Notes under the pieces: generated by a model | What the model was told of the DNA's origin: nothing | What the model saw: only the letters and a program-made list of their open reading frames with translations | Databases searched by the model: none | Source: Spisula solida | Lineage: Eukaryota > Mollusca > Bivalvia > Venerida > Mactridae | Reading direction: 5' to 3' | Length of the DNA: 64,000 nt | Assembly: GCA_947247005.1 (NCBI GenBank) | Contig: OX365945.1 | Span: forward strand, 34,464,551-34,528,550 | Shown: positions 44,830 to 57,941 of the stretch, one piece after another | Numbering within the stretch: the first letter of the stretch is position 1 | Layout: the number at the start of each line of letters is the position of its first letter | Translations under genes and position numbers: made by a program

Positions 44830-45265
44830 GAATTTTATAGAGTATAGGGAGTAAGGAAGATAGAAAGATAGTGATGAAAGGGGATAGGGGTGGGGTATAC
44901 CAACATCTTTAAAATTTGTAATTATGTGATCTTTTGCCATTTTATGTTACAGACTTCTTCTTTATTTTAAAAAGAGCTATAGTGTGTTCAAGTTTTTTCC
45001 TATAGTAAACATATTCTTTAAATTGCCGGATTAGCGGAACACTTTTGTTGCATTTGTTTTTAAATATAAAATATTTCGAAAGCAAAACAATGTAGTTAGT
45101 TGTTAGTCCATCTTCAACTTTATTGTTAATAATGTTGCAAAATGAAATATTTTGAAATGTAAGATTTATAGTTATTGAAAATTTGTCTTCTAAAAATAAC
45201 TTTACCTCAGACCAAAAGCCTTGCACAATATGACATTCCCAGAATACATGATACAAGGTCTGTAA
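44830..45265 (-). pseudogene. L1/Tx1-like LINE 3' fragment
   Basis: The open frame on minus contains 'LYHVFWECHIVQGFWSEVK', then 'FCNIINNKVEDGLTTNYIVL', 'LSKYFIFKNKCNK' and 'EYVYYRKKLEHTIALFK' to a stop at 44942. It matches the C-terminus at 37915-38280 (same YFIFK, EY.NYRKKLE.TIA.FK pattern). It is 5'-truncated at about 45265. The 3' UTR to about 44830 is purine-rich on the + strand ('gggagtaaggaagatagaaa'). Confidence 0.8.
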
Positions 45266-46951
45266 TCTTTAATGTCTTATGCATTAGGCGATATTAATTT
45301 CATGTATCTTAATAAATTATTAAGATAGTCTGTTTTGATGATATTTTATACCACTTTTCTAGTGTTTTTCCTTTTTTGTGTCAGTAAAACCTGAGCGAAT
45401 GTCCAAACATGGGTATCTTTAACCAGGATTTTGTAAATTAACCCTTAGGTGCGAATAGGTCCTTACAGATATTAAAATTACCCTTTAAATGATAATTACA
45501 TGTAAATACTTCTTTATTTTAAAATAAAATTTAAACCTCTGTTTTAAGGTTCTTTTTGACTAAAATTTACAATTTTGTCATTTTGTCAACAGTTGTTGTT
45601 GTAGTAGTAGCTTGGCAGACGTTTGCTCTATCGCGTGTATATCGGTTATTGTCTGTTTCATTATTGTTTTATAACAACAACAAGTAATACACTTTATATA
45701 AGTGGTTGGGGTGAATTAATACGAGCAGTTATATTTTTCACTTTGATTTTGTTTCAAAATTGAACAATTTTCTTGACAAAAGGAAATTACGTAGTAAACG
45801 AATAAAATATTTGCATCAAAGCTAACCGATGAACTGAAATATGTAAGATTTTATCAGTGGAAACATTCGCTTCGGGTAGCGTATTTTTTACGCATGTACG
45901 CGCGTAAAATTGCATTTTAGGTATAAATTGACTTTATTTCCTTGAATTTAGTGTTGTTTCGTTGGCTCACCTTTTCATAAATAACATGAATTTATGTTTA
46001 CGTATTTACGAGAAGCTCATAGAAGTACCCCTGTCTCTGAGTAACGTCATTTGTTTGTCTAACCAAAAACGCAAACACCATCTCTCGCACACGATGTTTT
46101 AAACAGCCAAGAAAATATGCAATTGCAATTTTTGTTACGACTTGAAAGTCGCCTTTTTCTTCAAAAAGGTATGCGTTTTATTGGCATACCTAAAACGCGT
46201 TGCATGGAAACATTTTTATCTGCAGATTACTAGGACTCCATGGATATGTCTAACTTTAAACCTTTCACGAAGGCAGGTTTGAAGCTTGTGTTTTACATTG
46301 TCTTGTAGTGCCCGTAAATGTTATATGTTATAATGGTGGGTTTCGGCGATCTGGTTTGATTATCAGCACATGTCTGGTTTCTCCAGACGCCAAAACCCTT
46401 ATTTACGTTTGAGTAGTTTTAGGATGGCACAGTTGCAACAATAACTTGGAAAGCGATCTAGCGTTGACTCAACCATAGTTGAACCACTGAAGGTTTTCGC
46501 AGTCTCTAGTTGAATAATGATGACCATGTTTAGCGCCAAAGCACAGCCCTTGTTGCTCTGACTTCTGATAGGTCATTGGGAAGTGTCTGTGCTACTCGAT
46601 GGGCGCTGTAAATGTTTCAATTTTTTCAAAACCTGTCACTACTGTGGTCTTTTTGGGCTGTGGGTGAGCATTTTCATGACAGGAAACTTTTATTTATACT
46701 GTCCTGTTCCATAAGACTGTATGTGGGGTAAGTGTGATGTCTAGAGCACTATGAAACGTCGAACCCGTGAAATTTACCATCGTCAGTACCAAGTCGGAAG
46801 CAGTTACCTTCCTTTATGTATTTTGTCTACCTCATGGTTAAAAAATAATAAAGAACATTACAAAAATGATTTTATGTGCCTTTTTGCAGCTGCGCAGTCC
46901 GGTGCATCTATCCAAAGGGCACGTGTATACTGCTGTTAGTTCTCGGGATTC
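45266..46951. other. No gene seen
   Basis: AT-rich sequence with 'ttgttgttgtagtagtag' near 45593. A 62-codon ORF at 46751-46939 precedes the minisatellite but has no domain or splice context I can support. Confidence 0.45.
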
Positions 46952-47424
46952 GTTCTTGTCTGCTGGCTCTAGCTCTGGGTATGTATGACCGACTGAGGCG
47001 ACAGGTTGTGTGGGTATGTTGTCTGCTGGCTTTAGCTCTGGATATGTATGAGCGACTGAGGCGACATGTTGTGGGAGTATGTTGTCTGCTGGCTCTAGCT
47101 GTGGATATGTATGACCGACTGAGGCGACATGTTGTGGGAGTATGTTGTCGGCTGGCTCTAGCTCTGGATATGTATGACCGACTGAGGCGACATGTTGTGG
47201 GGGTATGTTGTCGTACTCTGAGGCGACAGGTTGTGGGAGTATGTTGTCGGCTGGCTCTCGCTCTGGATATGTATGACCGACTGAGGCAACAGGTTGTGGG
47301 AGTATGTTGTCTGCTGGCTCTAGCTGTTGATATGTATGACCGACTGAGGCGACAGGTTGTGGGAGTATGTTGTCTGCTGGCTCTAGCTCTGGATATGTTT
47401 GAGCGACTGAGGCGACATGTTGTG
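46952..47424. repeat. 63-bp minisatellite, left part
   Basis: The unit is 'tgctggctctagctctggat', 'atgtatgaccgactgaggcg', 'acatgttgtgggagtatgtt', 'gtc'. About seven units are present, one partial. Because 63 is divisible by 3 the array stays open as a 21-residue repeat ('RLRRHVVGVCCLLALALDMYD'-type). This is a by-product unless shown otherwise. It is interrupted by the hAT-like MITE and resumes at 48277. Confidence 0.9.
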
Positions 47425-48276
47425 TAGGGCTGTGGATCGTCAGGTAAGTGCCGATCCGAACCGGTCCACGAGTTGGGGTAAGCGATTCACAGATCGAACC
47501 ACAAATCAGCAGTTACAAATTACATGGAGACAAAGACTGTCACAGAGACTTTTTACGTCAATTATAAACATCACATAACTTGAGAAACACTAATGTTCGT
47601 ACATGTGCATTGGTGCATGAATACATTAAAAACAAATAATCTGTAATGTAATTATAGAGCGACAAGTTAAATAACACAAAGCAACAATGTCTTCTCTCTC
47701 CATTGACTAGTTGATGATTCATTTAGGCAGCTTTTGCCTACAGCCTTATTATCATCCTTAATGAAAATAACGAAGTATTTCCACGTCTTCGATGTGAACT
47801 TGCCTGGTAGATTTCGGTATGTTGGTTCGGCGATTTCAGACGGTTTGTCGTATGGCGTCTTTTAATTGACACTCGAATGTTTATTGTCATGATAAATGTT
47901 ATATTTTTAAAGATATAATGAAAATATTTAATTGTTCAAATCACGAATTAATGTTTCATTTCTAGTTAGTAACATTATTAACGACACTTTGTCCGACCAT
48001 AATTTACTCGACTGTAATGATGTTGCTAGCTTTACTTATAGTACAAGTTCACTTTCGAATGTCAAATTAAGGATGCTATCTTGTTTACTGACAGCGTTTA
48101 GTCTCAAAGTTATTTTGTAAACTACTTGATGTAACGAATTTAAGAGACTTCTGTATAGGGTAGGTATTTATACCAAAGATCGCGATCCAACGATCTTGGA
48201 GATGACGGATATTCGTACTCGATTTTCTAGCCCAACTCGTGGATATCCGAGTACCCGGTTACTCGCAACAGCCCTA
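47425..48276. mobile_element. hAT-like MITE with 8-bp target duplication
   Basis: The ends are 'tagggctgtggatcg' and 'cgcaacagcccta' (TIR 'tagggctgt', one mismatch further in). The flanks 'atgttgtg' at 47417-47424 and 48277-48284 are identical 8-bp duplications that split one minisatellite unit. An 8-bp TSD with a TAGGG start is typical of hAT elements. It is 852 bp with no transposase ORF. Confidence 0.9.
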
Positions 48277-48351
48277 ATGTTGTGGGAGTATGTTGTCTGC
48301 TGGCTCTAGCTCTGGATATGTTTGAGCGACTGAGGCGACAGGTTGTGGGAG
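48277..48351. repeat. 63-bp minisatellite, right part, cut by arm 2
   Basis: The array resumes after the hAT-like MITE for just over one unit and stops at 'gtgggagta', where arm 2 begins. The expected continuation 'tatgttgtc' is found again at 59444-59452, beyond arm 2 and its flanking MITE. Confidence 0.85.
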
Positions 48352-48848
48352 TACTGTAAAATCATTAATTTTCGTGGGGGATTAAATTTCGTGGATTTCG
48401 TGGATGAACTAAACCACGAAATCAAATCCCAACGAAATATTTAACCAATTAATATGTAAATTGAAAATGTTCAAATTTACGGCGACCGCCATGTTTGTTT
48501 ACAAATTACTGGTTTAAATAAGTCTCTTTATGATTCTAGGATTTTGGTAGTTTACTTACAGCATAAAACATAATAAATTTTATCAGACTGTCAATTAATT
48601 ACCTGATCAAAACATATTTAGTTTCCAATAAGAATTTTTTTTTCTGAATTCATTGTGACTTCATAAACTATACGTGGTTTAAAGGGACTGCCTCACGTTT
48701 TTGTGTATAGTAAAAATAAAATAAAATTGTCAAATATTCGCGTAATTGTGATACAGTTGCCTGCATATGTCATAAACAACCATACTGACATCTAAAATAA
48801 CTTGTGAAACATCGGCATTTTGTAGTTATTTAGTATTTTTACATCAAA

Positions 48849-48880
48849 AATTCTATAGGGTATTAATACCCTATAGAATT
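48849..48880. repeat. 32-bp perfect palindrome (arm 2)
   Basis: Identical to 36502-36533: 'aattctatagggtatt' plus its reverse complement, with no loop. Confidence 0.9.
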
Positions 48881-48923
48881 AACACTACTATTACTTAAAT
48901 TGCCTGAAATTAGTTCGCATTTG

Positions 48924-49121
48924 ATGAAAACGAATGGAAAAACGAACCAAATACCACACAGATGTTTATGCCGTAGTTTTGTTGATGATAAAGTTCGATC
49001 ACGTGTGAATAACAAAAATCACAAAGCATGTTGGAAGGAAACTAAGAGCTTTTTTTCAAGAAAAAAATACTCAGTGGGTGATATCTATAATAAGTTAATC
49101 CCCCGCCTCAGGCATGTTTAA
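48924..49121 (+). CDS. Small antisense ORF conserved in both arms (arm 2 copy)
   Basis: Same 65-residue translation as 36458-36261, with no residue change. It is antisense to the Helitron genes of this arm. The family is not recognised, and conservation may only reflect recent duplication. Confidence 0.35.
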   Translation: MKTNGKTNQIPHRCLCRSFVDDKVRSRVNNKNHKACWKETKSFFSRKKYSVGDIYNKLIPRLRHV

Positions 49122-50689
49122 ATTATACAACATAATTTACAAATTAATGTACTATACAGCGTGATTAACTATCAATACCGGGATTTTCTATTGATACCGG
49201 ACAACACCGTAGGATACCGTCGTTTAGTAGTCACTTCGCTTGGTTCCCGATTCAGTCGGTAACAGTTATTAGTGGACCAGCAACCAGACTTATAAGCGCT
49301 ATTTATAGTTACGGTGAATCACGCATGTTAATTAAATGTATATGACACTCTATATTAACGTATGTAAAAGGGGTAAACATGGTGTCGCTCACACATATCG
49401 ATTAACAAAGTTACCGCGGTAAGCGTAAAACGCACTAGTCAAATTCTACCCTGCTTTATATAAGACCTCATAATTTTCGTATCTATTAATCTATTATCCG
49501 ATTTTAAATATTTAAAGCTTGTAATGAAGCAGAGATATATGTCTGTCTTTTAATACAATATTCATCACGATATCCTCATTATTAAATCTAAAGCGACGAG
49601 TAAGAATCCGTTCCGCGTAAAAGTAAGTTTAAAATATCCCGTTTTTTACCAAATAAAAATTCAATCAATCAATGGTCGAAAATCATCAAATGTTAATTTA
49701 ATTTTCGATCGATTTTGTTCATTAAAGCTTGTTTTAAAAGCTTATACTGTAAGGTTTTATATAATGTAAAACTTATTTTTAAAGCATTTGCGAGTTAATT
49801 AGGGTATCGTGATGAATATTGTATGTAATTAATAGCTGCAATGTCACGCAAACGAATTTATTCATTGTGTTAACTAGCAGTAACTTGTCCTTTAACCTCC
49901 ATGAGAGAAATTCACATTGCATTCCAAGAAGCAGGTAGTTGTATAGTCTAATACAACTACCTTCAAGAAGGAAGCCTCGCTATGTCTTGATTTAATTTCA
50001 CACCCTTTATATTGACAAAATTGTTTGTATATTTAGTCTATGTGTACAATGTACACCTGTATAATAGGGGAATTCCCTAAGGTCGCGAAAACGCACGATT
50101 GTTGTTGTTTTAGTTTTGCATTCGCTAACGCCGTTATTGTTTTGACAGACCGGATCTCTATGGTCACTAGGTAGACGGACTCTTGCTTCTGACTTCCGGT
50201 AGCAGGAATTTGATACCGAGAAATCGATAACCGTTCTTGATTCTATTTTTATTTTTTAAATGTGGAACATAAATAACAATCATAGTAAAAGACCAGAATA
50301 AAACTATAATTAAATATTTATAGAATAAATTTATTATGCCAAAAAACCTTTAAATAAAAAAAAATCAGTCTTCCATGGTTGCTCGTCTCCTAGATGGAGG
50401 ACACTCTTTTCCATACGGTTTTAGAAAAAAATTGCAGCCATTTTTTGCCCGCTTCGGAAGGCAATTTTAACATTTTCAGTGCATAAACGATGCTTCAAAC
50501 TGTTATGAGACACATGATTACTCTGAGCTTACGAATGCAAAATTAACAAAAAGGTACTATATAACTGTTCCGTCAAAATGCCAAAAAACTGGAGTCGTAG
50601 TTTTGATAAGTAAAACAATGTGTAATGACTGTAATACTGGAAAATCTTAGTAGAAGTGATTATAACATCACCTCGTAAAGCTCACAGAA

Positions 50690-51540
50690 ACGATATTGAT
50701 GTTAAACATGAACATCTCAGTAAGCAATGTTCACGTCACCGACTGAGGACGAAAGATATCAAACGACACTCATGTAAAACATGATTACCTCAGTTAGCGA
50801 CTTCCACGTCACCCACCAAGCACGAAAGATATCCAACGACACTCATGAAAAACATGATTACCTCAGTTAGTTATGTTCGCATCACCAACCAAGTATAAAA
50901 TATATCCAACGACACTCATGTAAAACATGATTACCTCAGTTAGCGACTTCCACGTCACCCACCAAGCACGAAAGATATCTAACAACACTCATGTTAAACA
51001 TGATTATCATTAATGAAAGTGATTATGAAATCAATAGCCAAAGCTATGTGATTCACACGACAGAAATGTGACACATAATAATGATCATCTTAAATGATAG
51101 GATTATCTCTGATGGCATGACCCACACAGCTCACAAAAACAATATTATGTAAAACCAAAAAATCTCAGTTAGCGATTTTCGCATCACCCACCGAGGACGA
51201 AAGATACCCAACGACACTCATGCAAAACAAGATTACTCAGTTAGCGACTTCCATGTCACCCACCAAGCACGAAAGATATCCAACGACACTCATGTAAAAC
51301 AAGATTAACTCAGTTAGCGACTTCCACGTCCCCCACCAAGCACGAAAGATATCCAACGACACTCCTGTAAATCATGATTAACTCAGTTAGCGACTTCCAC
51401 GTCACCCACCAAGCACGAAAGATATCCAACGACACTCAAGTAAAACATGATTAACTCAGTTAGCGACTTCCACGTCACCCACCAAGCACGAAAGATATCC
51501 AACGACACTCATGTAAAACATGATTATCATTAATGAAAGC
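50690..51540 (-). repeat. 73-bp tandem array (arm 2)
   Basis: Reverse complement of the 33950-34740 array, with units 'ctcagttagcgacttccacg', 'tcacccaccaagcacgaaag', 'atatccaacgacactcatgt', 'aaaacatgattaa'. About ten units are present, split by the same non-repeat segment (51020-51160). Confidence 0.9.
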
Positions 51541-51847
51541 AATTGTGACAGGGTAATGAAATTGCCAGATAACTAAAGACAAGAGAGAATTGAGTAGTTA
51601 CATAAAGTTAAAGTTCTATGATAAGATTTATAACTGACTATAGTTCATTTAACAGAAGGCTGAAGCTCCCAATGGTCAAATTAATCTTCATTCATGTTGT
51701 TAACATCAACATAAAAGACAACTTACATAACATTCATGTGAAACACAAACATGTTCAATGGAAGCGATTGGCAGGTCGCCCATTGTAAAACAATACATCG
51801 AACGTAACAATCATGTGAACACACAGACATGACCAAGGTCAATACGG

Positions 51848-52545
51848 CTATTTGGAAGGGTGGGAAAGACATTTCAGATCTTGTTCAATGGAATTTAGAA
51901 GAACACGATAACATGTTGTTCGCAGGTTCTCGTTAGGGTGAACCCCATCATACATTTCATGATATACAAATTTTTCGACTCGAACTGTTCTACCATGACC
52001 TCTACGTTTCAAAGTAATTTTGGTGACATCTTTGTCCCAAAAAACAGTTCTCAGTGCGGACATGTCGTTAACGTCTTCAATGTATGCATTTGCACACCGA
52101 ATATCACGCTCAATCCACAACTGGTGATCCAAAATAACAGAATCACTAGTTACAGGTGTTGACAGTCGCCTTCTTTGCATATTAAAATTGTTGTAATTTT
52201 GTATTGAAATTGGGGCAATTGTAACAAATTTGCACATTATTCCGCAGCCTGCAATTAAACTTTTGACTCTTGAAATACCCTCCTTTAGCATGTCTACATT
52301 CGTTTTACTGTTATACACCAATTCAGTACCATTGGGAGACTCCAGTTTGCAGGTTATATCACAAATTCCTGCAGCTATAACAATAAAAGAGTACTGTGAA
52401 AGATTCATTTTCAACAGCTCATCTTCAATAAACCTCAATGCAATGGCAATGCATTGGTAGTTAACTGATCAGGCAAATAATACTTAGTTTTGAGGTATTG
52501 ACTGAACCAATTACCTCTAGAATCTGTTTTGAGTAAGACCTTCAT
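51848..52545 (-). pseudogene. SGNH/GDSL hydrolase-like ORF (arm 2)
   Basis: Same architecture as arm 1: an ATG at 52545 with DSRG, the shared one-base shift near 52440, then 'FIVIAAGICDIT' and 'DGVHPNENL'. By eye only two residues differ from arm 1 over the 196-codon main frame. In block I, Ile before TDSRG is replaced by Lys. Confidence 0.7.
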
Positions 52546-52611
52546 AGTTTCTGCAAATAAAGAAAACATTGTGAATAGTTTTCAGACTTAGACAGCTTGA
52601 AATTGAACTTG

Positions 52612-53508
52612 TTATTCTTCAAAACTCTGTGATACCTCGTCAATACTGTTGATGTAATTACAAATTGAATGATCATTAAGAAGATGGGTGAACTGTATTC
52701 TTGTAGTCTCTATCATACGAGACAGACGCTCAATTTCTTTGGTGCGACAAGTAGTAGTAGCCGTTTTGACCACATGACATATTCTGTCTTCATTAACAAG
52801 AACACTTGGATGCCATGCAAAATCGGGTAAATTCTCATCATTGCCTGTGGACTTAGCCCTTGAAAGAGCAACACATAGCCCGCCTGGTTTCAAAGATTCA
52901 AATTTTCTTGTGCCAGGATTAATAACAATATATCGGTTTGTTTCGCCTTCACCAATGGTCATACCTTGACATTTGTGAATGGTGGTTGCCCAACCAAGAC
53001 GTAGTGGGATTTGTTCTCTTTTGTAAGAAAAACAAGAACAATCAAACTTTCTTTCAACTGAGACTATTGGAATGATGGTAGGAGAGTCTAAGATGAAAGG
53101 CGGCCCAGTATTACTTGGAAAATTAACCATAACAACATCTGGAAACGTGCTTCCCGGTCTATTGCCATTCAAGTAGATGATGTCAATGACTGTTCCTATT
53201 GCACCATTGAAAAGACCAAAATGAACAGAAAGGTTCACAGTTAACATAACTTTGGATTGTTTTGATATAAACAATGTATGTACTAACCCCCCAGTGTTGT
53301 TATTTGCAACTATAGCATTTCTTCCATTTGATTTACATTTACTTTGAGCTACTGGGTACGTTTTGTTGATCTCTGACAATTTTGTTTTATTATGTTCCCA
53401 CACTTCAAAATGTGTAGGGAAAACAAACAGGCCTCTAGTGTGCATGTCTTGTATTTTTGATTCACCATATTTACTTTTAAGACTATTCAATTGAAATTTT
53501 GAAGCCAT
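52612..53508 (-). pseudogene. Pif1-like helicase, C-terminal motifs (arm 2)
   Basis: 298 codons with 'GWATTIHKCQGMTI' (motif V) and 'CVALSRAKS' (motif VI; Phe in arm 1 is Cys here). It is out of frame with the preceding piece, as in arm 1. Confidence 0.85.
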
Positions 53509-54191
53509 TTGGCGTGGGCAGATGTTGATTGGTACTGGCGTAAGGACATCAACACTTCCCTTAACATCTGTTCCGTACTACTTTGTCGTACCATAGTACT
53601 CAGACCGACACAAAATGAAAACTCTTTCCAGACCATGAGTCCATGTAATGCTGCTGGAATTTGTTTTTTCAAATTACTCATATAAACAGGAGTATCGAGA
53701 ACTGGTGGTAATTGGACATCATCGCCAAGAAATACAACAACCGGTAAACCGCCCCAGGACAAATGACAATTGCGACCAGCATCAAGCCCATTTTTGCAGA
53801 TAAATTCCATCCACCCCAAGGTTGTTAAACCAATAAGTGACCGTTCATCAACTAAAAGGACCTTCAAATGCTCCAGATTTGATTGTAGAACATCACCAGT
53901 TACACCTTGTGGAGCAGACATTTCTTAACAGTATGAGTTGTTGGTACTATGTAGCCTGACACCACCTATAAGATTTGCACTGCTTCCTGTTGGACACACA
54001 ACTTGCACATATTTGTTGCAACCAAAATATAGTCTAATTGCTTTTACTAGACAGTTTATTAGGTAACTTTTACCAGACCCAGCTGTTCCGGATACCACCA
54101 GTCTTAGAGGAGTATGTGAAGTATGGTTGTTCTTGTAGATTTGGAGATTTTCCAGGACAATGTTAAATGCAAAAAGCTGATCTGAATTCAT
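53487..54191 (-). pseudogene. Pif1-like helicase, motifs I-III, empty MITE site (arm 2)
   Basis: The first piece (54191-53925) carries the Walker A 'GTAGSGKS' and ends 'LHSTNNSYC'. The second (53921-53487) carries 'VLLVDERSLIGL' and 'VVVFLGDDVQLPPV'. The pieces are in different frames although no MITE is present, so the break predates the arm 1 insertion. The uninterrupted 'catagtaccaac' is the empty target of the 952-bp MITE. Confidence 0.85.
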
Positions 54192-54631
54192 ACTAGATAG
54201 ATGATATTTGGAATGCTTAGATCAGATCTGACAGAGTCAAGGGATGTGTCTAAAGACTCAATGAATGTTTTACCCAACCCTTTTGGATATTTATCATCAA
54301 AAAGTACGGTTTCTGGGTTTACATCAAAATCTGGGTTTGGCTGAAGAATATCCATCCATTCTGGTTGTTGGGATGAATCAAATACTGACTGCTGAGAGTC
54401 ATTATCAGTCTCATTACTTAAGTGTTTTCTTGCGCGTTCTACATCAGCTTTAACAAAGGTTGGACAGGTATCTGTATTTAAAAATTGTTCGAAGGCTTCC
54501 TCCCAAGAACATAAATCAGGTTTTATGTCAGACAATGTGCGCCAGTTGGGCCAATGCAAAATTAACATCAATTTACAGTACTCTTCTGTTAATGGACATG
54601 AAGCCTGAGTATTGCAGGTAAATACTGGCAC
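54188..54631 (-). pseudogene. Linker between Rep and helicase (arm 2)
   Basis: Nearly identical to 29897-30340, with 'LMLILHWPNWRTLSDIK'. It ends in the same ATGA overlap with the helicase start codon. Confidence 0.7.
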
Positions 54632-56180
54632 ACTTTTTGGGAAGAAACATATGAATAAAATGATGTCAAGTCATTTTTTGCTCTCGAAAGATATTTGTCA
54701 AGAGGAGTGCTTCTTGTCATAACACTCCCATCTTTTTCAAGAACCCGATAACCAGAAAGACTTATAGTTTTGAATGTATGGCTTGACCTATACAGTGGTA
54801 TTCTTGAAAGCTCAAACGAAGCTTCAACTGCAGAAACATCCCGTTTTACAGTATTCATGAGAAATTTATTGCAAATTGATTGTGCACTAGTGTCTGGGTC
54901 ATCAGTAGAACAGTTAGCTATATCACTTAATAAATCAGACAGTGCTGCACTAGTCTGGTTACCCTTGCACGCATAACCAGTAATGTATCTTTCTGTGGCC
55001 ATAATTTCATCAACAGATGGATTGTCTGGAGGACTTTTTGACAAAATCAAAGAAATGTCACCATTTGCCCGCCACCCTTGAGTATGATACCTAGAATTTT
55101 GAGCTAAATTTGGATGATCTCTAGACATTTCACGTCTGAGTGAAGAGTTTTTATCACGAACAATGGCAGGCTCTGTTCTTAATGCCTTTCCAGGTTTATC
55201 TTTAGTACCAAACTCCATTCTGCACAGTTTGACTGACGGCTTATGTCTCATTGGCTTTAAACAATAATCTGAACACCTAAAGTATGTATATTGAATATGT
55301 TTGATATTAGTAAATAGTTTTCTAAAAGAAATGACTGTGATGATGAAACATCCATAAGCAATTTAACCAGAGGGTTTTTGTCTTCTGGTGGACAAGGGGC
55401 AGTACCCTCAGCTGGCGGCCAAAGATGTGTTTTGGAATTACCGTTTTCATCGAAACCTGCAGGATGTCGAGCCGAAAAACCAAATTGATTCTCTGCCCAT
55501 TCAGACAAAACTTTCGCCGAGTCAGCATCAGAGAGACCAGCTTCAATACATTTGTACATAAGATCATGCGGTTCTCGATCTTTCCTCCAGCAAAGGCCAT
55601 GCCAGTGCACCATGCCTCTTGATTTAGCAAACTCTTGTCTGTACCAATAGGTGTCAACACCAAAAAACAGGGTTCATTACATTGTTAAAATAAGATTGCG
55701 TACGCAGATCAAAGTACTGTGCAACAATATGTGTGTTCTTATGTAAAGTATCAAATCTTTCTGAAGAATTTTCAAAAGAAATATCTTCACCTGTACAGTG
55801 TTTTACGTACATCTGAAGAAGACGACGAAGTGGCTTGAAGTGAAATTCAGCACAACTACCAGTGGTAAAAAAAGAAGGAAGTCCATGACCTTTGTTAGCT
55901 CTTTACTTCTTTGAGTCCAGTACTGACTTGTTCCACGAAGTGTATGCGTAAAGTACAAAATAATTTGTGCTATGGACTTGTCACCATTTTCTAATTTTTC
56001 TTTTAAATCAGAGATTGTCATATGTTTATCACAAAGTTTCTGTCTAACAATAAAAGAACCCTTTTCAAGAGTTTGCTTTCTCAAGATCATGTTATGTACA
56101 ACAAATTTGAAATACTGATGACTTGAAAAACGACCATCTCGGTACCAGAGTAAATGTTCTGCCCAATCAGAGTGAAGCAC
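54589..56180 (-). pseudogene. Helitron Rep (HUH/two-Tyr) region (arm 2)
   Basis: The pieces are 56180-55803 ('SDWAEHLLWYRDGRF' on), 55800-55257 (with 'VHWHGL' and 'PPEDKNPL' in frame) and 55251-54589 (with 'MATERYITGYACKGNQT' on to 'QYLPAILRLHVH'). It is more intact than arm 1 at the A-runs. It is broken by a small insertion near 55270 and the shared T-run shift near 55875. Confidence 0.8.
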
Positions 56181-57261
56181 ATGTCTTCGGTCGATTTTTT
56201 GTGAAAATCACCCGTCCAAAATGGAAATAAACATGGAAATGCTAATGTGAAAAAATATTGTGTCGTAAATTCCGACAGAGGGATACTTCCCCTAGAAGGC
56301 CAATGTATAGTACAAGTGCCACGCTTGTTTTGTTGGACGGCAGCATTTTCACCTAGCACATCATGCACAACATTTTTTACTTGATCAGCAATATTAACAG
56401 GGTTATCAGGAAAAAGCACACACGATCGAGTATTACAATTCTCCATATCAGACATTTCAGTCTGATCTGGAGCAGGACCTCTATCATTTGTATGTGTCAC
56501 ATTGTCTGGAATGTTAATTGTAGGAATAGCATCAAGTTGTCCATCTACTGGAAGAGCCTGTAGTCTTTCATGTGATATGTATATATCTTTAAAAGCAGGA
56601 TTATTTTGTTTTAGCCATTTTAAAGCAGTCTCAACAACATATCTGCGTACACAAAAATCTCTTGAAGAGTCATTTTTACCCAATTTACAAACTTTAATGA
56701 ATTCTATTTCTTGCGGAAGTCTGGTGAAAATTGTGCAGGCTCATTCACTTCTTGGGGAAAAGTTACGCAGTGGCCGCCTGATGCTATTCCGCCGTGTTTA
56801 AGCATATGAATATTCATACATGGAGAAATTCTACATATCAATTGTTGCTCAACAACGGATAGGCCTTTTAATTCATCAGGCATTAAACCGGGGTCCATAT
56901 TATTTTGTGCAGAAAACATTTTTAAAACCGACTTGTCTCTTGCACAACGTTTGCATGCCGAACTTTTATCAAGTTTTAGATTTAATCTAGTTGCATTACA
57001 TATGGAGCATGTTTCAAAATCATAGAACATTTGTTCCAGTTCAAAGGCCCTAATACAGTCCATTGCTTTGTTAATTTGTCGATCTTCAGTAAGCGGAGGT
57101 GAATCAGGAATATCGGTCGACGTAACGCCTAATTTCTTTTCTGTCCTTTTTATGCAACTGTTAATTTTGTTTCTGCGATTTGTTCTTTGATACCGAGTTT
57201 CATTTTCTGGAGTATCAACATGGAACCAGAAGCCAAATTTTAGAGCTATATTCAGACACAT
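56087..57261 (-). pseudogene. Helitron N-terminal region (arm 2)
   Basis: The pieces 57261-56704 (Cys-rich, 'CSICN', 'CKRCARDK', ending 'FSPDFRKK') and 56683-56087 correspond to 27272-28371. The shared one-base shift after 'PDFRKK' is present. Confidence 0.75.
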
Positions 57262-57941
57262 TTAATTTTCTCTTTTTAGAGCAATTATTTGTATTGGGGG
57301 ATGGTTGACCTGGATTTTGACTTGGTATATGCTGTGAAGAACAAAATGTGTTTGAATATGTGTGGTCATAAACTGTGGAACCAGAGGCTGCGTGTGAACT
57401 TTGGCTGTCTTCATTGTTAACAAATTTTGAATTTATAGTTTGTGAAATGTCAGGATTTGGCATACCATGACCAGTCTTTTTCTTCATAGCCTGGAAGTGC
57501 TGGTTGTTCAAAAGAATGTCAATGCAAGTTTGAGGGGCAGGATTAGATGCTGGCAGATAATTGGTCAGTGTAAACGTAGCTGTGTTATCCCTTCTACCTT
57601 GTAACCAAATATTTATTTTACAATCCAACAGTTCAGACGCAGCCTCAATATCGCATGCAGTGGCCCACCAGTTACCGAGAATCATTCCTTCCTGATACCA
57701 TGTGGGGGTCATGTAATGGATGGCCATGATGTATTTCAATCTTTTCTCTCCAAGTATTCCAATTGTCATAAATTTGACCACAAATAAACCTTCTGTAAAT
57801 ACGCGACTCGTTCAAATCACCGGACAGCAAAATACTCAAGCAATGAAAAAAACAATTGCCATCACCCGGTACGTCAACGACATGAAATACATCATAATTA
57901 ACTGTCAGTTCGGGTAAATATTGAATTGAACGCGCAGACAT
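57215..57941 (-). pseudogene. OTU-family cysteine protease (arm 2), broken
   Basis: The start (57941) and the catalytic block 'DVPGDGNCFFHC' are kept. A duplication of 'ccat' near 57720 ('catcatggccatccattaca') shifts the frame after about 75 codons. The remainder is open in another frame to 57215 and includes the His block 'NNQHFQAM'. Arm 1 is intact here, so this change is private to arm 2. Confidence 0.85.

Noticed and set aside
46876..47427. 183-codon ORF with a 21-residue repeat
   Set aside because: It is a read-through of the 63-bp minisatellite (length divisible by 3), with no supporting start, splice or signal context.
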